Shown in pieces: positions 1 to 9,494 of a stretch of 64,000 bases of DNA. Numbering within the stretch: position 1 is the stretch's first letter; every line of letters begins with the position of its first letter. The notes beneath the pieces were generated by a model. The model had not been told where the DNA came from. It saw only the letters and a list, made by a program, of their open reading frames with translations, and did not search any database. The DNA is from an uncultured Bacteroidota bacterium (lineage in GTDB: Bacteria; Bacteroidota; Bacteroidia; JABEUT01): positions 1 through 64,000 of the forward strand of contig CAIUPO010000016.1 of NCBI GenBank assembly GCA_903901055.1, given 5' to 3'. The position numbers and the translations under genes are program-made.

Positions 1-430
1 CCTTGATTCCATTAGCCTTTAAGCTATTCTATCCCTGAAAACACTGATCTGTATCAGGTTTTTATTTTTACAAAATTTATATTCTTTAAATCAGCAAGTT
101 ACGTACGATTATTGAATTCTTTTTATTTTTTCTATTGATTTGGCTCAATTGACGGGCATTTCCAAGGGGTAGCTACCAGGTATAGCGAACTAAAAATTGA
201 AATATGAATAAAAATAATCCTTATAAAATAGCATATTTTGCCCCTTTAGGTGTTTGGGGTTAAGAAAACAACCTGGGCAATTAAATAAACAGTCTATTTT
301 TAACATTTATTTACCTGATAATCATAACAAAATAGGATATTATGGGAAGAATTACTATCTTAGTACCCAACATTCGCCTTGTGGGGCTCGTTATTAATAG
401 AAAGAGCACATTTATAGGGCATATAACTAC

Positions 431-997
431 ATGAAGGTTGAGACTGAGATAATAACTGCCTGCCTGCAGAGGGACGAGAGGGCCGAATACGAGCTTTACC
501 GCCTCACGCACAGTTACCTCATGTCAATATGCCTGCGGTATGCAAAGGACCGGGAAGAAGCAAGAGAGATGCTGAACCTTGGCTTTTTCAAAATATTAAC
601 GAACCTTAAAAAGTACCAATTGGAAACATCGTTCAAGTCATGGGTACACAAGGTTATGGTGAATACGTTGATTGATGAATACCGCAAGAAAAAAGCACAT
701 AACGAGCATGTGCAATATGTGGAAGACTATGAAATGATAGAAGAGGACACCGAAGTGAATAGTGCCCTGGTGAAAATGGATGTGGAGCAGATTCACGCAT
801 TGATTGTAAAACTGCCGCCGGTGAGCCAGAGGGTTTTCAACCTGTATGCCATTGACGGATTTTCGCACAAAGAAATTGCAGGATTGCTTGGAATAACAGA
901 AGGTACATCGCGGTGGCACCTTAACTTTTCGAGGCAAAAATTGCAGGAAATGATTTTAAACATAAACCCGAACTTATATAAACTTGTAGCAGGATGA
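431..997 (+). CDS. ECF-type RNA polymerase sigma-70 family factor
   Basis: 188 aa with sigma region 2-like (LYRLTHSYLMSICLRYAKDREEAREMLNLGFFKIL) and region 4-like HTH (VFNLYAIDGFSHKEIAGLLGITEGTSRWHL). Confidence 0.93.
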   Translation: MKVETEIITACLQRDERAEYELYRLTHSYLMSICLRYAKDREEAREMLNLGFFKILTNLKKYQLETSFKSWVHKVMVNTLIDEYRKKKAHNEHVQYVEDYEMIEEDTEVNSALVKMDVEQIHALIVKLPPVSQRVFNLYAIDGFSHKEIAGLLGITEGTSRWHLNFSRQKLQEMILNINPNLYKLVAG

Positions 998-2397
998 ACA
1001 ACGAGAAAAACTTTTATGACATTCTCCGTTCCAAATTCAATGATAAGGAACACCCATTTGATGAGGCGAACTGGAAATCGATGAGGAAAATGATTGACGA
1101 CTCACGGGCCGACAAAAAACGCACCATGTGGATTGCGGCTTCACTCTTCTTCCTTCTTTTCGCAGTAGGAACCTTTGCAATTATTGAATGGAAAACCGGA
1201 AACGGAAAGCAAAACAGTTTGGCTAATCAGGGTGTGCCAGCTAACAATTCATCGGAATCGAATGCAGGGAATGGCAAATCTGCTGCGAATGCAAGTACAT
1301 CTGCGGAAAATTCAAATTCAAAAACTACTAACAATACTATCTCTATTAATAGTGCCACCAATAATAATAATCAAACTGCGAGCTTAAATAATTCGTCAAC
1401 CGGAACAAACCAGACTCCTTCTAATGGAAATAATACAGTAGCCTCTGTTACTCCAACTCAACATAAAAAGAGTGGTAAGGCACATAAACATATTTACCCA
1501 TCGGGCGGACAAGTAGTGGGTGGTAGTTTTGATACGCACTTGACGGCAAATCAGTTAGCTGCACTGAATGGTAATAAAGAATATAAAATTCCTCAAGGCT
1601 CAAGTAATGGTATTACAGATAACTTGTCCACTAGAAAATACGAGGATACTTTACAAGTTAAACCGAATGCTCCAACACCTATTACAAAAGCACCAACTGC
1701 TGCCGCAACCAAAGCTCATATTGCAGATAGTATAGCAAGTGAAAAACTACCACTCCGTTTTTCAGACGAGCCGCGTATTTTCAATGGGGAGAAACAAATG
1801 ATATCGATTGATGCCGGTGGATCTTATAGCGGAGGCTGGAACTATGGAGGTATTGTTCAGGGCTCAGGGTTCAATTATTTAGTTGGTGTTGGATATACCC
1901 GATATTTAAAATCAAAACTATTCCTGAAAACAGGCCTTCAGTTCAATATTTTTGGCCACATGAATACGTTCTCCTACAATTACCAAACGGCACTATCCTC
2001 TCACATAGTTAATGATTCTGTTGTAACCACGCAAAGACTTTATTACCTAACTATTCCGTTACATGTAGAATGGTTTTACCATGGAAACTGGAGTGTGAGT
2101 TTAGGAGGAACTGTTTCGTATCTATTTGGCAGCACAGGTTCGGCTATAAGCTATCAGCAAATTGACAATAACCCACCAGTTAACATTCATAACTATTCGC
2201 AAAATATTCAGTTGAATGGATATTCCAAGATAACATCCTCTGTTTATTGTATGTTCGGATATTCATTTAACAGGCACTTTTCACTACGCGGCGGAATGTA
2301 CTTTGATGTTATCCCACTTGAAAACAAATCATTCTTTGGGGAAAATGTTTCTGCGGTTGATAAAGGCTTCAAAGCAATATTTTCCTACACATTATAA
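994..2397 (+). CDS. N-terminal single-TM (anti-sigma-like position) protein with Asn/Ser-rich linker and C-terminal outer-membrane beta-barrel-like domain
   Basis: ATGA overlap with the sigma gene; TM WIAASLFFLLFAVGTFAII; low-complexity linker; C-terminal alternating aromatic strands ending FKAIFSYTL. Confidence 0.75.
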   Translation: MNNEKNFYDILRSKFNDKEHPFDEANWKSMRKMIDDSRADKKRTMWIAASLFFLLFAVGTFAIIEWKTGNGKQNSLANQGVPANNSSESNAGNGKSAANASTSAENSNSKTTNNTISINSATNNNNQTASLNNSSTGTNQTPSNGNNTVASVTPTQHKKSGKAHKHIYPSGGQVVGGSFDTHLTANQLAALNGNKEYKIPQGSSNGITDNLSTRKYEDTLQVKPNAPTPITKAPTAAATKAHIADSIASEKLPLRFSDEPRIFNGEKQMISIDAGGSYSGGWNYGGIVQGSGFNYLVGVGYTRYLKSKLFLKTGLQFNIFGHMNTFSYNYQTALSSHIVNDSVVTTQRLYYLTIPLHVEWFYHGNWSVSLGGTVSYLFGSTGSAISYQQIDNNPPVNIHNYSQNIQLNGYSKITSSVYCMFGYSFNRHFSLRGGMYFDVIPLENKSFFGENVSAVDKGFKAIFSYTL

Positions 2398-2455
2398 TAT
2401 ACAGATTAAACCTTTTCAATTAGTACCGTCTAAAATATAATTGAATTCATATTAG

Positions 2456-2483
2456 CTACCTCAAAGGGGTTTGAGGTAGTTTT
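2456..2483 (+). terminator. Hairpin CTACCTCAAA-GGGG-TTTGAGGTAG followed by TTTT
   Basis: Perfect 10-bp arms just after the stop at 2397. Confidence 0.7.
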
Positions 2484-2515
2484 CATAGGCAACGAAAGCT
2501 AAATGAATTCACCAA

Positions 2516-2550
2516 GTCCCGCTCCGAGAAATTTGAGCGGGACTTTTTTT
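2516..2550 (+). terminator. Rho-independent terminator GTCCCGCTC...GAGCGGGAC-TTTTTTT
   Basis: 9-bp GC-rich stem and 7-T tract. Confidence 0.85.
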
Positions 2551-2677
2551 ATGATATACCCAACGTTAAAGCCAAACCCTTCGTTATAGTTATTGAAAGT
2601 GGAAGGTTTATTGTTAAAGGAAGCGGCTTATACATAGTACTCCAACTGATTCAGGAGTGTTTTAGTTGGTTAAAGAG

Positions 2678-2712
2678 AGTCCTCCGGAGCGTGTGAAACC
2701 GGGGGACTTTTA
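2678..2712 (+). terminator. Terminator-like hairpin AGTCCTCCGG...CCGGGGGACT-TTT
   Basis: Imperfect GC-rich stem followed by T-rich tract. Confidence 0.6.
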
Positions 2713-2764
2713 TTTATCGGAGCCCGACAGGTAATTATTCAATGCCCTTTTAGGGATTAGGGAC

Positions 2765-4120
2765 TCAAAGTTTTCCTTTATAATATCCCGGGAAATTTTG
2801 TTTTATAAAAACAGAATCGCCGGCAATTTCATCCGGTAAGTTAATCTCAGAACCTAAATAGCGCTCCAGCATTTCATGCAGAACAATATCAGGGTGCACT
2901 TTCATTATTAAACCAATGGGTGGTTTTTTGGTAAAGGCATAAACCGTTTGCTTGAATTGGGTCGAAAGAAACCCTTGCATTGCATCCGTATAACTATCTC
3001 TCACTACAAATAACATAAGGGGGCAAGCATTTATATTGCCTGAGTCGTTTGGAATTGTTGGTGGCATATTCCTTACCTGAACAAGCATATCATTTGAAGG
3101 TTTTTCCAATTTAGCGGAATCACCGGCTTGGGGATATGCTCCATATTTATGGCCATCGGGCTTTGGCGTAAAGTTATAGAAATGCATCGTGAATACATCA
3201 TCGAAACCCAGATGGCGCTGCAAATCGCCACCAACGGCTATACCTGAATCCATCTTATAATCAGATAACTCTGCCACCCTTATTTCTTTAAAATCCTGAT
3301 GCATTCTTTCCATGATTTTACGGTATGCAAAAAATGCACCGAATTTGTTCCAGTGTCCGTCGGTCTCTTCGTAGGTGAGTCTTGTTTTTTTATTTTCAAT
3401 CAGCTCTTTGCGGTAATCAATAAAACGGATTATTGTATCGTCTTTAAGATATTCTACCAACTGGCTCAGTCGTGAGAACTTAGTCATATACTGCATTCCG
3501 GGAGACATAAACTCAGGATAGATATGTTCTTTTGTTGGCGGAGATGTAAAATAATATTTTATCCCCTTACTCTCGAACCATCTGGTCATTATGTCCAGTT
3601 TAAGGCGGATATTTTCGAGTTCTTCTGTGGTAAGAGGTTCACTTATATCATGGATATAAGTTATAGGAGTATAATAAAGGCAACTGTCTTTTCCAATTTC
3701 CACCAAATTGGGCATTGGCGATTCATGAAAGGTGTTGTATTTCAGTTTTCCGAGGAAAGCAATAGCGGCATTTCGATAAGCAAAACAGTTGTTCATATAA
3801 TCAGAAACCCCATACGTGAATCCCCATATATAATTAATGTCAAATTTGGGGAATACAGGCAGCGTGCGTGCTTCGAGGCTTGTGGTTTCCTTTTTACCAA
3901 AAAGAGGGACTAGCATAACGGTGAAGAAAACCGAAACCATAAAAATAAAACTGAAGGCATACCTCTGAATAATTTTTCTTATGATAAATAAAAATAATAT
4001 TGCTATTATTAAACTGATTGTCCAAACAAGGGTTGTATTTGAAATAAAAACGGACAGTAGAATATAACTAAGCAGTGATGCAAGTATTCCGACAATTATA
4101 TATTTTATTGTGTGCTTCAT
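2765..4120 (-). CDS. AlgX/AlgJ-like (SGNH/DHHW-type) acetyltransferase-associated membrane protein
   Basis: N-terminal TMs; YEETDGHWNKFGAFFAYRKI motif; overlaps downstream end of MBOAT gene (ATGA). Confidence 0.8.
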   Translation of the reverse strand: MKHTIKYIIVGILASLLSYILLSVFISNTTLVWTISLIIAILFLFIIRKIIQRYAFSFIFMVSVFFTVMLVPLFGKKETTSLEARTLPVFPKFDINYIWGFTYGVSDYMNNCFAYRNAAIAFLGKLKYNTFHESPMPNLVEIGKDSCLYYTPITYIHDISEPLTTEELENIRLKLDIMTRWFESKGIKYYFTSPPTKEHIYPEFMSPGMQYMTKFSRLSQLVEYLKDDTIIRFIDYRKELIENKKTRLTYEETDGHWNKFGAFFAYRKIMERMHQDFKEIRVAELSDYKMDSGIAVGGDLQRHLGFDDVFTMHFYNFTPKPDGHKYGAYPQAGDSAKLEKPSNDMLVQVRNMPPTIPNDSGNINACPLMLFVVRDSYTDAMQGFLSTQFKQTVYAFTKKPPIGLIMKVHPDIVLHEMLERYLGSEINLPDEIAGDSVFIKQNFPGYYKGKL

Positions 4121-5553
4121 CAGAACCGGAAATAGATAAAAGGGTTATAGGTTCCGTACACCACATTAAGCACAGCATAAACAAATATCAGCGAGAGGGC
4201 CACCGATTTAACATTCCTGAAAGAAACCTTTACAGCTTCAATAGAAGATACCGAATTGTAAAGCATTTTAATACCTCCCTTCAGCAATCGGTTGACGCCG
4301 TTTATGGCCAGAAGAATTGCAAGCACAAGTACAATTACATTTTCTTTCGTAGTGAAAAAGCTCAAGGTATATCCGGGGTTGTTGCCAATGCCGAAAAGGG
4401 TTTTCAGAAATGCCAGGGCATCATCCAATTTGTCTATCCTGAAAAAAACCCAGGCAATTACCACTGCAAATAGTGTATAAAAATGCTTTACTACCCTACC
4501 CGACCGCTCCAATATTTTATCGAAACCAAGCCGTTCAATCACCATAAAAAAGCCGTGCAGCAAACCCCATATAACAAAGTTCCAGCTTGCACCATGCCAC
4601 AATCCGGTAAGGAAAAACACGATAAACAGGTTTAAATAAACCCTTGCCTTACCCACACGATTTCCCCCAAGCGGTATATAAAGGTAATTGCGAAACCAGT
4701 TGGAAAGCGATATGTGCCAGCGCCTCCAAAACTCTCTTACAGAGCGGGAGATATAGGGGAAATTGAAATTCTCCATAAAATCAAAACCCAGCATTTTTGC
4801 CAGCCCGATTGCCATATCAGAATAACCTGAAAAATCAAAGTATAGCTGGAGCGTGTAACAGATAATTGCAAACCATGCCGAGGCAGTTGACAATTGGTTG
4901 GGGTGCAAACTGAATAACAAGTCGGTGCTAATGCCTAGCGTGTTAGCTATTATCACTTTTTTGCCGAGCCCTATAATAAACCGCTCTATACCGATTTTGA
5001 AACGGGAGCTGGTTAAAACCCTACTTGTAAACTGAGAAGCAATGTCCTTATACCTAATTATGGGCCCTGCTACCAGTTGTGGAAAAAGCGTGATGTATAA
5101 AGCCAGTTGGGTAAAGGATTTCTGTGCTTTGTTCTCTTTCCTGTAGACATCCATGAGGTAGGAAATACTATGAAACGTATAGAAGGAAATACCTACGGGA
5201 AGTTTCAAATGAGGTACATTTAATGGATGAACATGGAGTCCTTGCAAAACAAAATTGAGATTCTCCGTTAGAAATCCAAGGTATTTATTAGCCACCAGAA
5301 ATAATAAATTTACGGCCACGCCAACCGTAATTGCAGCATTATTCTTGCATTTATCAACCCATTTGCCAAGGAAATAATTTACAACCACGGAACCCATGAG
5401 CATGAGTACAAAATCGGCCTCACCAAAAATGTAAAAGAGCAGGCTAAGCACAACCAGCAGCCCATTCCGGAACCGTGATTGGCGGGTAAGATAGACCAGT
5501 AGCAGTGTTACCGGCAAAAACAAAAAAAGAAATATGGGAGCCGGAAACAACAT
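4120..5553 (-). CDS. MBOAT family O-acyltransferase (AlgI-like)
   Basis: Polytopic; FWRRWHISLSNWFRNYLYIPLGGNR and FFLTGLWHGASWNFVIWGLLHG motifs. Confidence 0.95.
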   Translation of the reverse strand: MLFPAPIFLFLFLPVTLLLVYLTRQSRFRNGLLVVLSLLFYIFGEADFVLMLMGSVVVNYFLGKWVDKCKNNAAITVGVAVNLLFLVANKYLGFLTENLNFVLQGLHVHPLNVPHLKLPVGISFYTFHSISYLMDVYRKENKAQKSFTQLALYITLFPQLVAGPIIRYKDIASQFTSRVLTSSRFKIGIERFIIGLGKKVIIANTLGISTDLLFSLHPNQLSTASAWFAIICYTLQLYFDFSGYSDMAIGLAKMLGFDFMENFNFPYISRSVREFWRRWHISLSNWFRNYLYIPLGGNRVGKARVYLNLFIVFFLTGLWHGASWNFVIWGLLHGFFMVIERLGFDKILERSGRVVKHFYTLFAVVIAWVFFRIDKLDDALAFLKTLFGIGNNPGYTLSFFTTKENVIVLVLAILLAINGVNRLLKGGIKMLYNSVSSIEAVKVSFRNVKSVALSLIFVYAVLNVVYGTYNPFIYFRF

Positions 5554-5639
5554 TTGTTTAAACCTTTAAAGTTGTAATAATAAGAAAATTACCCTATTCA
5601 AAGAACATCGAAACCCGAAGGTGCTCTTTTATTATTGCC

Positions 5640-5647
5640 TATCTTTG
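5640..5647 (+). promoter_or_regulatory. Bacteroidota-type -7 box TATCTTTG
   Basis: Matches TAnnTTTG 25 nt upstream of ATG 5672. Confidence 0.55.
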
Positions 5648-5671
5648 CACTTCTTTTTAGTAAGATTTGTT

Positions 5672-6154
5672 ATGACCAAAAGATATCTCTATACCCTTAT
5701 TGCCCTTTTGTTTGCATTTTCAAATATGCATGCTCAAATGGGTTCTTCCTTTGGTTCTAAAAAAAAGACAGGCGGCTTTGGCAATAAAAAAGGAAACTTC
5801 GGTAGCACTTCTGGTAAAGGCGGTAGCCATTTTGGTTCATCTTCTAATTCAAAACACGGAAAGCTGCAAAAAAATGGGAAAAAGACAAAATCCGGTAGTT
5901 CCTCCTCTTCCTTAAAAGGACAAGGCGGACCTAACACTAAACAGGGCAGCTCAGGTTCAAAAGGCACGTCCAATCAATCCCATAGTACTTCAGGTGGCGG
6001 AACAAGTGGAGGTGCAAGCGGCGGTGGTAGCGGAAAAAGCGGCCACGGCTATCCCGGAATTAAATCAACTAAAACCGGTGCTTCGGCCGGAGGCGGATCT
6101 AAATATTCCTACCCGGGAGTATCAGGCAAAAAAAAGGGTGTGAAAAAACAATAA
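5672..6154 (+). CDS. Secreted Gly/Ser/Lys-rich low-complexity protein
   Basis: Signal peptide MTKRYLYTLIALLFAFSNMHAQ; start moved from 5621 to 5672; repeated GSGG/KKGG composition. Confidence 0.65.
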   Translation: MTKRYLYTLIALLFAFSNMHAQMGSSFGSKKKTGGFGNKKGNFGSTSGKGGSHFGSSSNSKHGKLQKNGKKTKSGSSSSSLKGQGGPNTKQGSSGSKGTSNQSHSTSGGGTSGGASGGGSGKSGHGYPGIKSTKTGASAGGGSKYSYPGVSGKKKGVKKQ

Positions 6155-6170
6155 AATTCTTTCTTGTTTA

Positions 6171-7391
6171 TTATTCTTCCGGCTCCAATTTACCAAGTAA
6201 TTTCAACAACTCTGATTTAAGTTCTAATGAACTTACAACCGGCATTACAGTATGTGAATATTGTACTTCTTTTTTACCAGAAAACTCGATTTTAAGTAAT
6301 GTGGTATTCCCGGCCATCTCGCCCATCAAGGATATTACATTCGGGTAATATTTTCTTTTTCTTTTAACTAGAAGGCCAAGTTCCAGTAAGGCTGCAAGGT
6401 CGCGCCGGGCGGTTTTGGTTCTTTTAGCATAAGCCCTTGCAATGCCCGGATTCAAAACCAATATTTGCTCAAAAGAAAGGCCATTATCAATTGTAAGCGG
6501 AATGGCTTTCATCAATCCCGCTCGCCTATCAGTTACTTTTGTTCCGGCATTTTCACCATTAGATAGTTCTGCATTTACAAAGTAGTGCCAAGTTATCAAG
6601 AATTGTTGAGCAAGACTGGCCCTTATAGTGCTTTCAAGTCCATCACTAAAACCAAGCAAAGCATATTCCAGAAAGGTTGACATATCTTCCTGCTTCGTTA
6701 CGAGTTCCATTCTGTTTACATGTTCCGTTTTTGTTTCATTATAAAAAACCGGCAAAATGTATGTTGCTGAGTAAGGTATACCCGCTTTTAACATAAAGAC
6801 TAACCCTAACAAGTGGGATGTTTTTATACTATCGGGACCAAAAGGTTGCATCCAGTCAAAATAAACCTGGACGAGAATCGCTTTTACTAAATCAGTAGTT
6901 TTGGATTCGGGTCTATTCTCACTTGTTCCCTTTTCAAGGAATTCGCAAAATTTGTTCAACCATTCATCCAGTTCCTCCGAGTTGTTTTTTACATTAGAAT
7001 TTTCTTCACCCAAGGTCGCCAAAAGGTGAAGTTTTTTTATGTATTCAGGTGTAATAAACGGAGGCTTATTTTCAATGACAATTTCCCTGAAAATCCTTTC
7101 GCGAATACTCACTATTTTTCGTACTTCCTCCTCCTGGAATTTTCTTCCCTGAGGGATTGATTTTCCATCCAGAATTTGCTCGATATTTTCAATTGAAATT
7201 ACGTTCCCCTGCAAGGCTAAAATGGCTTGTATCCCGGAAGCAATTTGTTTGCTAGACATGGCACTTCTAAAGCCTGGCAATGCCGGAATATTTGTTAAAT
7301 CACTTAAAAATGCGACTATTTTACCCAATACATATTCATTTTTCTGAATATCTATATGGACTTTTTTAAATATACTATTAGGATAATTCAT
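6171..7391 (-). CDS. Fic-fold-like protein with degenerate catalytic motif and C-terminal winged-helix-like region
   Basis: Helical layout of Fic proteins; VYFDWMQPFGPDSIKTSHLLGLVFMLKAG aligns with HPFxDGNGRxxRLL; C-terminal TARRDLAALLELGLLVKRKRKYY. Confidence 0.65.
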   Translation of the reverse strand: MNYPNSIFKKVHIDIQKNEYVLGKIVAFLSDLTNIPALPGFRSAMSSKQIASGIQAILALQGNVISIENIEQILDGKSIPQGRKFQEEEVRKIVSIRERIFREIVIENKPPFITPEYIKKLHLLATLGEENSNVKNNSEELDEWLNKFCEFLEKGTSENRPESKTTDLVKAILVQVYFDWMQPFGPDSIKTSHLLGLVFMLKAGIPYSATYILPVFYNETKTEHVNRMELVTKQEDMSTFLEYALLGFSDGLESTIRASLAQQFLITWHYFVNAELSNGENAGTKVTDRRAGLMKAIPLTIDNGLSFEQILVLNPGIARAYAKRTKTARRDLAALLELGLLVKRKRKYYPNVISLMGEMAGNTTLLKIEFSGKKEVQYSHTVMPVVSSLELKSELLKLLGKLEPEE

Positions 7392-7421
7392 ATCTATATA
7401 ACTGTATATTAATACTCTATA

Positions 7422-7449
7422 TCAATAATAATTGGGACATTATTATTGA
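7422..7449. promoter_or_regulatory. Perfect inverted repeat TCAATAATAAT-TGGGAC-ATTATTATTGA
   Basis: 11-bp arms, 6-nt spacer, upstream of the Fic-like gene start. Confidence 0.6.
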
Positions 7450-7541
7450 CACTATAAAAGTCAAATATACAACATTTTTAGATACTAAATAACCTTATTT
7501 TCCTGCTAAAAGGGGAAAATAAGCAAAAAAATGAGTCTCTT

Positions 7542-9422
7542 TTATTCAATAATTACTTTACTAACCTTCTGGAAATTTGTATTTCCTACCCTGACAAAAT
7601 AGGCTCCTTTAGCAAACCCCGAGACATTGATTTTTGTTTCCAGTTTACCAGCTTTAGGGTTCTCCCATTCGGAGGTTAATTGCTTACCATTAATATCGAA
7701 TAGATTGACTACAATTTTGTCGTTATTTACAAGTCCGTTTACAACCACATTTAAGAAGTTATTTACCTCGTAAACTTTCAAGTCAGCCGTGCCGGAAGAA
7801 AGAGATGGAATACCGGCCGATAATTTCGGACTAAGGCGGTAGGAAAATATACGAACATTAGCAGTTCCGCATCCATTGCAAGTGCTGGTTGAATCGATAA
7901 CATATTGGTTGGTATGCCAGAAAGTGAGCCCGTCAGGATCGAGCCAGGATTCAGAAATATCCCCCCATTGGGTGTTGAATACGTGGGTTCCCTTAGCGGC
8001 AGTCTGCTCAGTAAAGGTCATCTGATTGAGCGGATCGGTACCTAGCCTGCCTGTGTATCGTATACCCGGAAAGAGGTTTGTTGAGTTAGTTACATTGTAC
8101 GCAATTGTAATGTCCCCGTTTAAGTTCATGGCAACACTACTATTCCAGCGGCTTACTGAATCATTTGGCCCATAGGTACTTTGCTGATATATGCTCCACT
8201 TTTTGGTGGTATCGTTCTGGCGCAATTCGTACCAGCGTATTCCGGCAACAGAATCACCCAGGTTAACTGTGCAGGATAACACAACAGAACTATATCCCGT
8301 AAACTTTATGTAAGGTGCATGATAACTGAAAGGACCTTCGAGCGACCAAGCACTTGTAGTATCACCTGGCTCCATAATATTCCCTCCGAAAGCGTATCCT
8401 GCAAAATAGCCATTGTAAGGTGCAGTAGCCAACGAATCTACAAAACTGAGCACACAGGTTTTCGCGGTAGTATCAGCCTTCAATTGGTAAATCATAATGT
8501 TGTTGTTAGGATCACCCATATTTACATTGGTATAGTACATCAGATACTCGGGTGTGCCCCATGGAGGCAGGACTCCATCGCAGGTAAGTAACCTTGGGGA
8601 GCCGGGTAATTGGCTTTCCCGGTTTGTTACAATATTGCTCGGGAACCTCGAAACAATTAAACCTGCATTAGGGTCGCCTTTAAGCATCCTTATCCTTTCA
8701 AGCACGGCCACACCAGCAGTATCAAGATTTATGTCGCGATAGGCCGCATAATACCCGTCTGTCCAAACGGTGAATTTTGGAAAATCAGGCATCACAGGAA
8801 AAGGATAAGTATATACATAATATGCACCTGCCGGGTCGGCGGTTGCCGAAATAGCAAAGGAAAGATTCTGGTAGCCATAAGTAACTGCACATACCACCCA
8901 TCTGTCGGCATACTTATCGTATAATACAATAGGGTCATCGGAACAATCACCACCTAGGATTGACATATCAGTTGAGAGTATAAGGTTTCCACCTTTATCG
9001 TAAATATTGTAGTTACACAAATTAACTCCCTGCACGTAATTATTAGGCCCTGCGGCGCCGTTTGCATCAGGCCTGTCATACCAGTTGCCACCTTCAAAAT
9101 TTATCAATGTGGTATCCAAAACTGTTGAACCCACTTTACGTTGTATAACAGGGTCCGCTGGATATGATTGCTTCCTTTTAAATTTAGATGTTGGATGCAT
9201 CTCTTTCCGCTCATCGCCAATATCAGCTTTGTAAGGTGCTGTTTTCATTTGATTGTTTGCCAACTCCCTTAAAGGCCTTGTAATATGAAAACCGGTGGGA
9301 TGGATATAAGAAGAAGTTCCTGCCGGTTTCCCATTTTTATAACCAAGAAGGTTGTTGGTGTTTTGTCCGTTTGCAATACTAACTACTGCAATTACGATTG
9401 GTAAGAGCGTAAATTTTCTCAT
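7542..9422 (-). CDS. Secreted protein with T9SS type A C-terminal sorting domain
   Basis: Signal peptide; C-terminal LFDINGKQLTSEW...GAYFVRVGNTNFQKVSKVIIE. Confidence 0.85.
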   Translation of the reverse strand: MRKFTLLPIVIAVVSIANGQNTNNLLGYKNGKPAGTSSYIHPTGFHITRPLRELANNQMKTAPYKADIGDERKEMHPTSKFKRKQSYPADPVIQRKVGSTVLDTTLINFEGGNWYDRPDANGAAGPNNYVQGVNLCNYNIYDKGGNLILSTDMSILGGDCSDDPIVLYDKYADRWVVCAVTYGYQNLSFAISATADPAGAYYVYTYPFPVMPDFPKFTVWTDGYYAAYRDINLDTAGVAVLERIRMLKGDPNAGLIVSRFPSNIVTNRESQLPGSPRLLTCDGVLPPWGTPEYLMYYTNVNMGDPNNNIMIYQLKADTTAKTCVLSFVDSLATAPYNGYFAGYAFGGNIMEPGDTTSAWSLEGPFSYHAPYIKFTGYSSVVLSCTVNLGDSVAGIRWYELRQNDTTKKWSIYQQSTYGPNDSVSRWNSSVAMNLNGDITIAYNVTNSTNLFPGIRYTGRLGTDPLNQMTFTEQTAAKGTHVFNTQWGDISESWLDPDGLTFWHTNQYVIDSTSTCNGCGTANVRIFSYRLSPKLSAGIPSLSSGTADLKVYEVNNFLNVVVNGLVNNDKIVVNLFDINGKQLTSEWENPKAGKLETKINVSGFAKGAYFVRVGNTNFQKVSKVIIE

Positions 9423-9494
9423 GGTAAAGGAGAATTTTGGTTATTCAAATATAGGAATAAAAAAGGTTAAGGAAAATATAGAATTAGTCCTTAG

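Noticed and set aside
1-430. Upstream intergenic region scanned for RNA genes
   Set aside because: No tRNA cloverleaf, rRNA or convincing hairpin seen by eye.
2551-2698. Possible small ORF (NVKAKPFVIVIESGRFIVKGSGLYIVLQLIQECF...) between the hairpins
   Set aside because: No credible start codon in that frame; kept only as possible sRNA region.
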